Of a stretch of 64,000 nucleotides of DNA, positions 10,147-21,443 are shown piece by piece (position 1 is the stretch's first letter; each line of letters starts with the position of its first letter). The DNA is from Myxocyprinus asiaticus. Its lineage: Eukaryota; Chordata; Actinopteri; Cypriniformes; Catostomidae. Both the position numbers and the translations under genes were made by a program. The notes beneath the pieces are model-generated. The model had not been told where the DNA came from. It was given only the letters and a program-made list of their open reading frames with translations, and ran no database searches. The stretch lies in contig NC_059346.1 in NCBI RefSeq assembly GCF_019703515.2, positions 53,578,001 to 53,642,000 on the forward strand. Direction: 5' to 3'.

Positions 10147-11632
10147 GTGGAATTGTAAATACAATAGTCTAAACCTCTCTGATGTACTGTAAGTGATGTG
10201 TGATTCAAGTCAAAGACATGTGTAATTGACGCGTAACATGTCCATGGGCTTTTTTTTATTTTAATTTTTTTCCAACATCAAGATTTTAGGTTAAAATATG
10301 AAAGTATAAAGAAAAGTATATATTTTAGGTGATGTAACTGCACTAAGTTTTTCACCATTTTCACCTTCACTAATTCATTTTAATTGTCTTACAGTGTGAT
10401 TTTTTTAAAGCACAAATATTCCATGTAGTCTCTCGTTTAATATGAGATTATAATAGCTGCATGCAAAATTATTATAAAAGAATTAGCAAAATGCTGTTTA
10501 ATATAGTTTTATTTTTAGGATAGCATGACACACCACAGGACATATCAACTTCCCAAAAGTTTTTAATGTCAACTACCCACATACAAACCATCTTCAAAAC
10601 AAAGCATTTGTCGCAAATTGCACATCTTCAGACAACTAAGACAAAAATAGATCAACTGAAGTTTATCTAAGATGCCTGAAGTTTTTTTTTTTTTTTCAGA
10701 ACTCCATGTGGCCATATATATGTGAAATACTCTTTGCATTCAAATTAAAGTATATGAGGAACTAAACCATGAAGTTTTTGTGACTGGTGCAGTTTAACCA
10801 GAGACTGGCTCATCTTGTATATGATGCTGCTAGCAACACATAACTTGTCACAAACTTGCAAGGAAAAACAATAATATAATCCCCATTACCATAGGGACAA
10901 TATACATTTTAAACATTAAAAATTACATTTAAAATAATGTAAAAACAATTATGCAATATGCAGTTTTATGACTAGTGAGAACGATTTAAGACTGGTCAAT
11001 TTTCTCATTACATCTGCCATTGGCACGTGTAGCAAAAAGTTCATTTTTGAATTGTGAAAACATAAAAGATCAGGAAAAAACAAGGTTTAGGGTCCAAAAT
11101 AAAGATATCAATATTCAAATATTAACATCACCAAAAATGCTTTGGGTTTCTATCTAGCATGTACTGTAATGCTATATGTATATGTGAAGTGGATGCATAG
11201 TATATCAACATCACTCTCCACAGCCACTGAAATCAATTCAGTGTAATTAACAGAAAGAGCTCTCCAGTATAGACACTGTCACATTGACATGAACATGCCA
11301 CTCAACCTAATACAAAGTTACCACAATTACAGCAATTACAAGTGGATGATTACACTCAAACTGAGCAGAGCTTTGAGAGACTCTTAACTCGATTATGACT
11401 CTATTCCTACGAACTCTGATGGAGTGCTGGGCTGAGTATAGGTCAGGGGCCGCCTCTGGCACTCTGGCACACTGCCTGACATACTCAGAAACGCATAACA
11501 TACAACATATTGCATTTTATTAGCCTAATATTCACAGGTACATCACCCAGATGTCTATTTGATGTGCGTGTTTACATCTGGAAAATTTATTTTTTAGGTT
11601 GTTTGCTCATCTGCAATACATCTACAAGGAAT
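10147..11632. other. No gene seen
   Basis: A+T-rich sequence with scattered homopolymers (T-run near 10682-10697) and no coding pattern, RNA gene or clear element end. Confidence 0.5.
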
Positions 11633-11974
11633 TGTGGCATGAGGGGGGCATGGTCATGTGTCTGAGAGGGAGAGCGGTAAGGCTTGTCACCTTGGTCGTA
11701 ATTATCTCTAACACCTGTCTCTCATTATAGTGATGGTGGAGGGAGACCTGAAAAGGCACGCCTGAGCGTCAGACAGGGGAGAGTGACCAGAAAGCACGAC
11801 AACCCGAATAGAGAGTGTTATTGAGTGTGTATTATTTTAGAGTGCTTTCATTTATTTACTATTCCCTTGTTATCGTCGATTGTGTGTAAAAAGAGAAAGA
11901 ATAAAAGGTCTGACCTTGAAACTGCTTCGTTGTCTCCTCACTCTTCTATTGTCCACAAACTAAGAACCTTCACA
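11633..11974 (+). mobile_element. Probable solo LTR (Gypsy-related)
   Basis: Begins tgtggcatgaggggggcatg and ends ccttcaca, giving the TG...CA ends of an LTR. Its start and the block taacacctgtctct resemble the LTRs at 17354-17754 and 20325-20679 (tgtggcagcaggggcatggt; taacacctgtctct). Flanking pentamers are ggaat on the left and ggcat on the right, a 4/5 match for a target duplication. AATAAA at about 11898 could be the polyadenylation signal. No internal coding region follows, so this is a solo LTR, formed by LTR-LTR recombination if the reading is right. Confidence 0.6.
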
Positions 11975-13671
11975 GGCATTTATCTGTGTGGATGTCAAGA
12001 AAACCTTCAGAAGATGTCTTTGAGACGTCTATGATTCAGACTCAATTTGAAAAAAGTGTTTTTGTTTCAAAATGCTCTTGGTCCACATTGCTGTTTTAAA
12101 ACATTTTCCAAAAGTTGCTGGTCCACACTGAAACATCTGAAAATGCTAAAATACCCTTACGGCGCATATGAAAAAAAATAAGATGCTTGGCCCTGAGTCA
12201 TTTCCATCAGGCGTATTTACTTTCCGGCTCTTTTCATTTTTGCGTCAATGGCAAGGAAAAGCAACATATGTTTTAAATGAACGGACAAAGTGGTGAAGTT
12301 ACTGCTTCTGCAGGTATCCCAAAATTATAAAGTTGCCAAGGCAGGTAAAAATGTGGACTGGGAATCGTGCTGAACCGTCACCTTTGAAGGACTGCAATGT
12401 GAAGGTTGAGTAACATTTAACTTTAACAATGCTATCAAAGTGGATAGCAGGCACAACAACATCACTACAACATTAGCCGCCATCTTGATTGTTTTGGGTT
12501 GAGTGTAACACACGACTGCGTCTCATGACAACAAATACGCCATTTGGTGTGTTCGACAGTTGCATTTGGGGTGGAATTGAAAAGAGAGCCGCCAAGCCAG
12601 ACATTTTGCAACTAATTTACTTCTGTTCATCATAACTTTTTATTAAAAATCTATGTTATTTGTCATGTGACCATTTTCAGATAGCACACATACATCTCCG
12701 AGATGTCTGTTCAAGAGTGTTTCATCTGGAAAGCATCACATCCTAATTTGAAATTTAAAAACGCATCTTTTTCTGTACGTTTTGGCCTTTCGTCCATACT
12801 GAGACATCCAGTGAAAACCATTGTTAACCCTTTTCATTTTGTTGTGTAGAGGTTGGGTTTAATATGAGCCCAAAAAGCAAGCTACATAGAAAGTCCACAA
12901 AGGACATCTTTGCCTTTGCTGCTGTAAAAGGTGTTATGGTCAAGGGAAAGGTAGGGTTTGGTTAAGGTTAATTGCAATAAAATATGTTATATATGACATG
13001 CTTAATATGATCTTTATATGACACTGTATTCCACAAGGTAATATATATTGTTATAATTTAATGTAATTTTTTTTTCATGTAAACAAATACAGTTGAGATA
13101 TAGTTACATGTAACCATATGCAATTTCATGGTGTTATCATGGTGTTATGGTTTTTGCGTATTTGCTGTGTATATTTGTCTTTTTTCAATAATGCCAAAAA
13201 AAAAAAAATATATATATATATATATGTGTCATTGTTTTTACATAACACAGTTAGTAGAGCTTATTCTCTATGGTGATTAGGTGTTAAATAAATGATTGGA
13301 TTCTGGGTGGGGGCCTGAAGGGCTGCCAAAATGAGAGAACGACTCCTGAAGACATGCCAGCATTTGGCAGCCATGACCCATTAACCATAAATCCATTCTC
13401 CCTTTATAGTCCCACTTATTTTCATTAACCCAAACCAGCCTCTTAACTAGAAAACACTGTTGTTGTCGTCATAAAGGCAGATTACTAAGGGATTTTACAA
13501 TGTGTGGGGCAGCATTGGATGTTCTTCACAGAGAAGAAAAAAATCCAACATGGAGGAAAAGTCGAGAGAAATGTTGATTAAACTATATATTTTAGTCAAT
13601 ACTAAAACATATAGATAATTACATTTTTAAAAATGGACTAATTTACCCTATAAGTGTGTGTGTGTGCAATA
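11975..13671. repeat. Gene-free, with unclassified DNA-repeat words
   Basis: Paired words such as ggtccacattgctgttttaa, gtccacactgaaacatctga and, farther on, cgtccatactgagacatcca suggest an old inverted-repeat element over roughly 12030-12830. Related wording recurs at 13740-13830. 13196-13225 is an A-run followed by (TA)n. No gene is visible. Confidence 0.35.
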
Positions 13672-13730
13672 TAAACTGATGGGCCAAAACATTATGACCA
13701 CCTGCCTAATATGCATGAAGTCGAACACCA
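13672..13730 (+). mobile_element. Tc1-like element fragment
   Basis: The short piece gggccaaaacattatgacca followed by cctgcctaatatgcatg resembles the common fish Tc1-type end and its neighbouring sequence. Nothing else of the element is present. Confidence 0.4.
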
Positions 13731-13998
13731 AATGTTTTCGAATATCTCCATTTTCAATTTTCCCAGTCCACACTAAAATGTGATTATGGTATTTTAAATG
13801 TATCCACTAAGGGAAAGCATTTTTGAAAATCTCTGTTTTCTATAAAAATTTTCATTTGTACAAGATGGTGAATGATGCTGCTTCAGCAGTGTCTAAATAC
13901 ATCATCCACAAATACTGTATAGAGTAAGTAATATTATTGATTAACGATTTTAGCTAAATGCTAACACTTACATTCAAACGCTAACAGCAGGCCCTATA

Positions 13999-14227
13999 CA
14001 GGGGCGTTTTAAAGTACCTCTGGGCTCATGGGCTCGCTGGCCCACTGAGGCCCCCTTCAAGTTGTTGAGGCACTACACGGACGCCTTTAACGGTTGCGCA
14101 CTTTCACTATGTCAACAACCGCGTCTACCGCTGAAAGCGTTTAAACGCGATCCTCTTGCTGGGCCCCATGGGAGTTGTAGGCCCCTGAGCTTCAGCCCGT
14201 ATAAGCCTGTGCGTTGATGCGCCCCTG
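13999..14227. mobile_element. hAT-type MITE with perfect 8-bp TSD
   Basis: A 229-bp insert with ends caggggcg and cgcccctg, flanked on both sides by gccctata (13991-13998 and 14228-14235). Eight-base duplications and CAGGGG-type ends are the hAT hallmark. It is much richer in G+C than the flanks. It has no coding capacity of its own. Confidence 0.85.
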
Positions 14228-14235
14228 GCCCTATA

Positions 14236-16158
14236 TGACAAAAGGGGACTGTGGTATAATGTGGTAGTTTTTTCAATAGTGCATTACTGTCATATGCAAA
14301 AGTTTTACTTTTACTTATCGTACATAGTATAGTACAAGAAGGCAAATTAAAAGTCAGAGAAATAAGGCTAGCTAGTTGTAGATTGTTAGCTTGTTAATGT
14401 TAATGGCTATTAATTTTAATATCTTACTGTTATTACATGAAAGAAAGTAAACAAAAGAAGAAGAACAGAAAATAATGAACATTTATCACAGCAGGCAATA
14501 ACTTTAAATCACATAAAATTATTTAAAATGATGTCAATAAAAGACAACAAAAGATGTGTTGCTCATGTGATACACCATGTTTTACAATCTTCATGCACAT
14601 ACATATCAAGGACTAAAACATGTTGTATTCCTGTTTTATACCAAAATATGGATATATGAAGTGGTTTATAATGTGTACATTTTTTTTATCTGTACATGAA
14701 TAACAGATCCAAATACATTTTTACTGAGAAGCAGGTTGAGGACTGAGATTTATGAGGTGCACAGACACACTCTCATTTCTCTGAAGTAAAACAATAGGAG
14801 TTCCTCCATCAATATTCCCGACCCCCACTTTCATCTTATGAAAGCACTTATCATAACTCTCTCTAGCTTCACGTGTGGCCTCTGCCGTGGAGAACAAACA
14901 TATTTCCTGATAAACTCAGCAGATCTTTGTCCTGTGACAGCACTGTTGCAGTGTGTGAAGAACATGCAGAGGTCAGTGAGATATTGCTGATCACATGACA
15001 AGCACATCGAAAGAAATTTTAAATACAGTACATTTAAAGATAGGCTACATCCAGTGACTGAAAGAGATGGAATATTGTTTTTGTTTTGTTTTTTGTTTTT
15101 ATCACAGTGGTGCTCTCTGCAAATAATAATGTTTTCCATTCCAATTTCCAATTAAGTGTTTTTTCTACTTTACTTTTCATCTCTATTGATGAACAATAAT
15201 ACAGTATATTTTTTAATTAGCTTGAACTGCACTTCCATAGTCTTCTTTTGTGCATCTTTTTTTTTTCATTTTTTTCTTTTTCTTAAACATACTGTATCTA
15301 TAAGTCAGCCATGAAAAATATTTACTTGGCTATTTAGAACATGAAAGAATCTCAAGTTCTGAAAAATAAATGTCAGTTTTTTAGCTTCTTTACTGCCTCA
15401 CTTTGTTGAAAAAATATCCTTGATAATTTTCTATGTAAAGTGTGTTTCTCTTTTCCAGCACTCTGTCAGACCCTTAGAAAATAGCCCCAACTTCTTTGCC
15501 CTCAAGTTTCTCATCAAGACTTTATTATTTATTTATTATTAATTCAGCCTCACAATCGCAATTATCGCCACTGGCCTTGCTTATCCCTAAGTATCTGGCA
15601 CACTTTACCCCACAGCTTCCATTTTGGGAAAAAATGCTTCAGAACAGGGACACTGCAAGAAATGTGCAATACAAAAACTAATGGGAAAAAAGTGCATTAG
15701 TCCTCTTTCAATAATAGTATTAACACTGAAAAGGGCAAAGGACTTTGAACTGGAATCAAGAAGTGGAAGTCAGGGGGCCATTATCCTGTCCACTATAACC
15801 TGAAAAGACAGATTTGACGGCTAATGTAAAAACAACATTCACCCATAAATCAAGGCTGAGGGAGAAATTGGATGATGAGGGTTAATCAATACAGGGGTAA
15901 GGCTTTACCATAGTGCAGGATGACACTCCATTTGTTACAGTGAGCTATGAGAGGAAACATCAGTCATGGTGGAGCAGCTTGGCATCGTACAAGAGCAGTA
16001 GTGCAACATTAACTCACAAGAGTCTCTGTGCTTACATAATAATAAACCCCAAATGTGCTTGATGTGTATCCGTGTATTCGAAACTGACGTTTTCACCCAT
16101 TTATAACTCCTTTAGACTGGGAAGGGGCATGGTAAATTGGTCATTATTATTATCAAAA
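14236..16158. other. No gene seen; possible conserved non-coding stretch at 15735-16060
   Basis: Mostly A+T-rich sequence without coding signal. 15735-16060 is free of repeat words I know and of moderate complexity (for example aaatcaaggctgagggagaa), so it could be conserved non-coding DNA; this is a guess from appearance only. Confidence 0.3.
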
Positions 16159-16335
16159 GAATAGTTCACCCAAAATTTAAATTCTGACATTATTTACTCA
16201 CCCTTATGTCATTCCAAATGATGACATTTAGTGATTACAGTCGTCAAGCTCCAAAACAGACAAATAATGTTCCATAAAAGCACCAAAAAAAGTAGTCCTT
16301 ATGACTACAATAGCTTTATGTGAGGAAATTTAAGT
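16159..16335 (+). mobile_element. MITE fragment (family B)
   Basis: Starts gaatagttcacccaaaattt and continues tgacattatttactcaccct, a relative of the family A ends with a different interior (cgtcaagctccaaaacagac). The right end is missing. Confidence 0.55.
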
Positions 16336-16727
16336 TGCAATTAATTGATAATGGCACTTTTCCACTGCACGTTATGGTTCGACTCGACTCGACTCTGCTT
16401 GCTTTACTTTTCTGAGCTTGCTTTTCCACTGCAGTTTAGTGCCGCCTCAATGTGGGTGGGATTATAGGCTGATCGCCATAGTTGCGCCGCCTCTACTGCC
16501 GTGACATCATCTTAAACGCAACACAAACATTACTGACCATAAACAATAACACGACCATTAGCTGTTAGCTACTAGCTCATTGTGCTGCATAAAGCAGTTG
16601 TTGCATGGTGATTTTACACAAGTGTAACAGTTAAATTGGCCAGGTTGTTTTAGAAGCAAGCTTTCCAGTAGCTGGTCAACTAAATAAAGTGAAGCTTTCA
16701 AGCAGATTATAGAGTTAATGTAACAAA

Positions 16728-17085
16728 ACGTACCATCCTCCATCATGGACTCCAACAACGCCGAGTCCAGGGCACTCTCCCTCCCATTGCTCGCCAGTCT
16801 ATTGCCATAGATAGAGTCCATTTGGTCGAACCACTTCCACTTTCTTCTGTTTGAACCACTCCGGCTGTTGTGGTCCTTGATGGTTCTGTAGTCACTTTTA
16901 CGTTTTTTTTTACTTTTCCCTACACTGTTGGTAGGTCCGGTGGTAGCCGTGTGCGGCCAACAGCTGAGACACTTCCTGAAAGACTTTTTTTGTTTTGCGT
17001 CGTTTTGTTCGTTGCTAACGAGAGGAATGTCTGCACCTCGTTTATTGACCACGCCGTGGTTTTGCGCACAGCCATTTCTTTGTAC
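16728..17085 (-). pseudogene. Myb/SANT-like DNA-binding gene of Harbinger type (broken)
   Basis: Minus strand. One frame reads TTAWSINEVQTFLSL, the start of a Myb/SANT-like helix set. After a frame change come KSDYRTIKDHNSRSGSNRR, KWKWFDQMDSIYGNR and ASNGRESALDSALLESMMED. PIF/Harbinger elements encode such a protein to bring the transposase to DNA. The middle of the domain is disrupted between about 16925 and 17000, and the two halves lie in different frames, so no intact protein is made. The family assignment comes from the motif wording and the element context. Confidence 0.65.
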
Positions 17086-17353
17086 AATTCGAAAGTCACG
17101 TGAACAAATGATATTGCTGTCGCTGTTGCTAAATTTAAAACTTGTGGGTTGATGTCCCATGTCGCAAATCCAGTGATGCTGGTAGTGACGATTCTCTCTG
17201 ACCAATCAGTGATCTGCAGGGTTTTGACATCACATATAGTATCGGCTCGGCTCAATTGGAACCTCGACCAAAGTGGTACTAAAAAAAGTATCAGGTACCA
17301 GGTACTATCCACAGTGGAAACCCTCCAAAAAGCGAGCAGAGTCGAGTCGAGTC

Positions 17354-17754
17354 TGTGGCAGCAGGGGCATGGTCAAGCGTCCGTCCGGAGTGAGAGAAAG
17401 AGGTAAGGGCGCTTGCACCTGAGCTAGATTATGTGTAACACCTGTCTCTAATTCAAGTGAGCATGTGGAGAGTGGCATATAAGCAGCCACACCACCAGCA
17501 GAGACAGAGAGAGAGAGTCTGGGGACGGCCATGGTGCTCCTGAAGCTGCTATGTTTAATCTGTTATGTTCGTGAAGCTGATGTGTTTAAGTTACTATGTA
17601 CCTGTGAAGCTAATGAATTTAAGTCAACGTACCTGTGAAGCTGATGAGTTTGAGAAGTTGTAAAGCATTGAAGTGGCCGATTAAAAGTCCTTCCTGAGCC
17701 TGGAAAAACATGCTTCCCTGTGTTCTCCTTCCCTTCTGTTTGTGAGCTGTTACA
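17354..17754 (+). repeat. Gypsy 5' LTR
   Basis: 401 bp, TG...CA ends. TATA-like catataagcagcc at about 17475 and an attaaa signal near 17681. It contains short internal repeats of the type tgtgaagctgatg...; one of these units is absent from the 3' LTR. Confidence 0.82.
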
Positions 17755-17755
17755 C

Positions 17756-17773
17756 TGGTGCCGAAACCCGGGA
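17756..17773 (+). other. Primer-binding site
   Basis: tggtgccgaaacccggga starts two bases after the LTR. It begins TGG, complementary to a tRNA CCA end, as expected for minus-strand priming. The tRNA species was not determined. Confidence 0.65.
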
Positions 17774-17789
17774 TCTTGAAGCACGCCCC

Positions 17790-18668
17790 ATGGAGTCCTC
17801 CCAGTTGGCAGAGATCCTCAAATCCCTCGCTAGCTTACACCAGTCCTGCTTGAGCTCCGACAAGATCAAGATCGCCGGTTCTTTGAGATCCTTCGGGCTC
17901 AAGCAGAGGACCGGCATGCAATCCGGAGCCTTCTCAGCCAGGAGAGAGCCCCAGCCACCTCCCCGGACAACCACAGCCCCATGCCCCCTCCCACACTTCT
18001 GAAGATGGGGGCCAAGGATGACCCATAAGCCTTCCTCGACTTATTCGAGCGGACCGCTGAGATATGGAGCTGGCCGCGTGATCAGTGGGCGGCCAGGCTC
18101 CTCCCGTTGCTGTCCGGGAAAGCAGCCCAACAACTGCCGGCGGCGAACCTCCTAGCTTATGAGGACCTGAAGAAGACCATCCTGCAGTGGGTTGGCCACA
18201 GTCCGGAGCAGCATTGCCAGCTCTTCCGGTCAATGCAGTTGGAGACGACCGGCCACCCGTTTGCCTTCACCCAACGGCTCCGAGATGCCTGCCGGAGATG
18301 GCTGCTGGCAGGGGATCGCGACGTCGAGGGAATAATCGTCAGGTGGTATTAGAGCAGCTTGTCCATCGGCTACAGCGAGGAACGGCGGAATGGGTCCAGT
18401 GCCACCGCCCGGCGTTGCTGGAGGAGGCTGTTCGATTGGCGGAGGACCATATGGCAGCGTACCAGAGGGCGGAAGAGCCCATTCCTGCCCCGCAGAGGCG
18501 AGGAGTCCCGCCACTGAAGCCAGTTCCCCACGCCTGGGGTGTTGCATCACCCACAGCAGCGACAGTTCCCCGCTGCTCTCCCCCTCAAGTGGAAGTGATG
18601 CCATGGTGCCTGGGCCGGTCTGCTGGAGTTGCAGGGATCCGGGACACTTCCGGGATCAATGCCCTGTG
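17790..18668 (+). pseudogene. Gypsy gag with zinc knuckle (frameshifted)
   Basis: Starts with an ATG 36 bases after the 5' LTR (MESSQLAEILKSLASLHQSC). Later pieces lie in other frames. A CCHC knuckle, CWSCRDPGHFRDQC, is encoded at 18621-18662 and would bind element RNA. A tga soon after 18000 and further frame changes break the gene. Gag forms the particle shell in LTR elements. Confidence 0.7.
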
Positions 18669-18749
18669 ATGGAGCTGGGAACAGTGGTCTGGATTCCCGA
18701 CACTCCACAGGCTCCCCCCGATCGGGCGGAGCATACCGGATACCGGTAA

Positions 18750-19545
18750 GGGTCAAGGGGGGTACTCACCAAGCATTGGTGGACACGGGTTGAAATCAAA
18801 CCACTATCCACCAACACTTGGTTCAACACGAGGCTTTGGGCACAGCTAAAATGGTAAGGGTGAATTGTGTGCATGGGGATATTCACAACTACCCTGTGGT
18901 GATACTTGTGATTAAATTTCGGGGAACAAAACATAGAGTGGAGGCCGCGGTTAGTTCCCGCCTCACCCATCCGCTGATTTTGGGGACTAAATGGCCTGAA
19001 TTAAGAAATGTATTAAAGGGAATATGCACGGATGAGTCCTGCACTAAAGCAATGAGATGTGAAATGTGAGATGCTCTGGCAGGGGAGGCGGAGCCAGGGC
19101 TGTCTTCATCTGCTCCACGTCAGGATGACGTGAGGGGGGAGAGGCTGCAGCCCCTCCCATCCTCAGGAGATTTCCCGAGGGGGATTTCCCTTTGGACCCT
19201 CAAGTACGTCTTTGACCAAGTGAGAGTGATCGATGGTCAACAACTCCAGCCGAATGTTGCTCTTTCATATCCTTATTTCGCAATTATAAACGAGCGGTTG
19301 ATACAACCCAGCTCTTAATATGGAGCCGTCGGGAATTGGTGTTCCAGGCGGCTCATTATAATCCCATGGCGGGTCATCTAGGGGAAAGAAAAACACTGAA
19401 CTGCCTAATAGCCCGTTTTTATTGGCCGGGCATTGCGCGCAATGTCCGCAGGTGATGTGCGGCATGCCGCGAATGCCAGCTGGTGAATCCACCGGCCACC
19501 CCAAAAGTGCCATTGCGCCCTCTTCCACTGATCAAGGTCCCCTTT
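18750..19545 (+). pseudogene. Gypsy protease and integrase zinc domain
   Basis: HQALVDTG, immediately followed by a stop, gives the aspartic protease active-site motif near 18768-18795; HPLILGTKWPEL (to about 19000) is the protease end. Then VFDQVRVIDGQQLQPNVALS and, in another frame, AHYNPMAGHLGERKTL and CAACRECQLVNPP give the H-H-C-C zinc domain that opens an integrase (19340-19500); a tga replaces the residue before CAAC. After VPFE (about 19545) the catalytic DDE core is missing and reverse transcriptase sequence follows directly. Confidence 0.7.
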
Positions 19546-19960
19546 GAGAGCCGTCCCTACCGATTGCCCGAGCACAAAAAGAAAATTGCCCAGGAAGAAT
19601 TGGATGCAATGCTCGATATGGGGGTAATAGAGGAATCCCACAGCAATTGGTCCAGCCCGGTTGTTCTAGTTCCTAAGAGCGACGGGTCTGTATGGTTCTG
19701 TGTGGATTATAGAAAAGTCAATGCGGTGTCTAAATTTGACGCATACCCAATGCCTCGCGTTGATGAGTTGCTCGATCAGTTGGGCACTGCTCAATTTTAT
19801 TCTACACTGGATTTGACAAAGGGTTACTGGCAGAGCCCCTTGACACCAATTTCCTGTGAAAAAACAGCCTTCTCCATGCTTTTTGGATTACACCAATTTG
19901 TGACACTTCTGTTCAGTCTGTTTGGAGCCCCAGCTACGTTCAGACAGATGGCTGGGGGCC
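19546..19960 (+). pseudogene. Gypsy reverse transcriptase, N-terminal half
   Basis: Reads SRPYRLPEHKKKIAQEELDA, VVLVPKSDGSVWFCVDYRKV, DAYPMPRVDELLDQLG, FYSTLDLTKGYWQ (motif A with its catalytic Asp) and HQFVTLLFSLFGAPATF. It then jumps near 19945 into RNase H sequence, losing the YLDD box. It lies in the same open frame as the upstream integrase end (19483-20010), so the deletion produced an integrase-RT fusion frame of 175 codons. Confidence 0.78.
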
Positions 19961-20280
19961 GTACTCTCGCAGGTGGTGGAGGGGGAGGAGCGCCCGGTGC
20001 TGTACATTAGCCGCAAGCTCTCGCTGAGGGAGATTTAGTACAGCACCGTAGAGAAGGAGTGTCTCGCCATCAAGTGGGCGGTCCTCACTCTCCGGTACTA
20101 CCTGTTGGGGTGGGCCTTCACCCTTTGCTTGGATCACGCCCCACTCCAATGGCTCCACCGCATGAAGGATACCAACGTGCGGTGGTATCTGGCTCTTCAG
20201 CCGTTTAAGTTCAAGGTGGTCCACAGACTGGGAGCGCAGATGGCTGTCGCCGACTTCCTTTCCAGAAATGGTGAGTGGTA
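19961..20280 (+). pseudogene. Gypsy RNase H, C-terminal part
   Basis: Fragments VVEGEERPVLYISRKLSLRE, STVEKECLAIKWAVLTLRYY, LDHAPLQWLHRMKDTN, WYLALQPFKFKVVHRLG and MAVADFLSRNGEW. The first catalytic Asp segment is lost through the deletion, a stop (tag) breaks the frame near 20036, and two frame changes follow. The enzyme would normally degrade RNA in RNA-DNA hybrids. Confidence 0.72.
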
Positions 20281-20307
20281 GACAGGCCGGATGTCTCCCC
20301 GGCCTGA

Positions 20308-20324
20308 GTCGGGTGGTGGGGATA
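20308..20324 (+). other. Polypurine-like tract before the 3' LTR
   Basis: The purine-rich gtcgggtggtggggata directly precedes the 3' LTR and is in the right place to prime plus-strand DNA. Confidence 0.45.
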
Positions 20325-20679
20325 TGTGGCAGCGGGGGCATGGTCAAGCGTCCATCCGGAGAGAGAGAAAGCGGTAAGGGCGCTTGCACCTGAGCTAGAT
20401 TATGTGTAACACCTGTCTCTAATTCCAGTGAGCATGGGGAGAGTGGCATATAAGCAGCCACGCCACCAGCAGAGAGAGAGAGAGAGAGAGTCTGGCACTG
20501 AAGCTGCTATGTTTAATCTGTTATGTTTGTGAAGCTAATGAATTTAAGTCTACGTGCCTGTGAAGCTGACGATTTTGTGAAGTTGTAAAGCATTGAAGTG
20601 GCCGATTAAAAGTCCTACCTGAGCCTGGATAAACATGCTTCTCTGTGTTCTCCTTCCCTTCTGTTTGTGAGCTGTTACA
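20325..20679 (+). repeat. Gypsy 3' LTR
   Basis: 355 bp. Same ends as the 5' LTR but about 46 bp shorter: it lacks a stretch after gagagtctgg and one tgtgaagctgat-type unit. Several point differences from the 5' LTR suggest the insertion is not recent. Confidence 0.8.
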
Positions 20680-21443
20680 GAGTTGAGCTGTACCGTGCAG
20701 TGGAAAATCCCCATAATCGTCCCCTCTGCTGTAGCTCTAAAATTTCATTCATTAGAAGTCAATAGTAGCTTTTACACTATCAGGCCAGTGCAAGCCAGGG
20801 CTTTCAAGTGGCCAGCCGGGGCCAATATCCTCGCACCTCGAGCCACGAGACCAAAATCGACCTGTGTTCCCACCATCAGGCCAATAGCCCCTCAGGGTTG
20901 CCCTAAAACCCACCCTTAACACACCGCCCTGGTGTCAATGTCACACACCCCACTCATTTCACAAGAAATAGGGAAGCTCAAGCTGAGGTATCATGTTATC
21001 TAATTATCTAGATTATCGAGTTTATATTGAATGTAAACATTAGCTAGCTAGAAAGATAAGTTAGCATTGACAACTCACTGACTGTTACTGCCATGGTGTC
21101 CCAAGTGGTCTCTCCACTAACAGTGGGATGATGTCCCAACATACTGTCTGTGATCACGAAACGTGGAAAGTTATTTCTTTGGACATCGCTCTGTCCATTG
21201 TGTGTTTTAACGGATTTGTACTGTACTGTTGGCCCAGAGAAAGCCAGATGAAGCCCCGGATGTGACAGTAGGTACTCAACTGGCCCTGGCATGCACTAAC
21301 ACACCCTCATTTGGTCCGATAGTGGAAACGTGGCTATTGATGGCTAAATGATATTTTGCCATCTGAAGTGTGTTGTTACTGAATGCAACACACCAGTTCA
21401 AATATTTTTTTGAGATTTGAGAGCATCAGAAGAGTGAAATATA

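Larger units (their letters stand above)
17354..20679 (+). mobile_element. Gypsy-type LTR retrotransposon, deleted, IN before RT
   Basis: LTRs at 17354-17754 and 20325-20679, both tgtggcag...gctgttaca. Flanking pentamers gagtc/gagtt match 4/5 as a target duplication. The internal order is gag with a zinc knuckle, protease, integrase HHCC domain, reverse transcriptase, RNase H. Integrase ahead of reverse transcriptase is the reverse of ordinary Gypsy elements and is the arrangement described for the Gmr1-like group of deuterostome Ty3/Gypsy elements. Deletions have removed the integrase core and the reverse transcriptase catalytic box, and stops occur in several genes, so this copy is dead. 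Confidence 0.85.
16353..20712. mobile_element. PIF/Harbinger-like element, interrupted by a Gypsy element
   Basis: Left end cttttccactgcacgttatg followed by repeated gactcgactcg; the right end, read on the minus strand, is ttttccactgcacggtacag followed by the same actcgactcgactct run. These inverted repeats of about 45 bp pair well once the Gypsy insert (17354-20679) is removed; the insert lies inside the right repeat. Flanks show ataat on both sides, an uncertain duplication. The interior carries a broken Myb-like gene on the minus strand, typical of the second gene of PIF/Harbinger elements; no transposase gene is visible, so the copy is non-autonomous. Confidence 0.7.
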
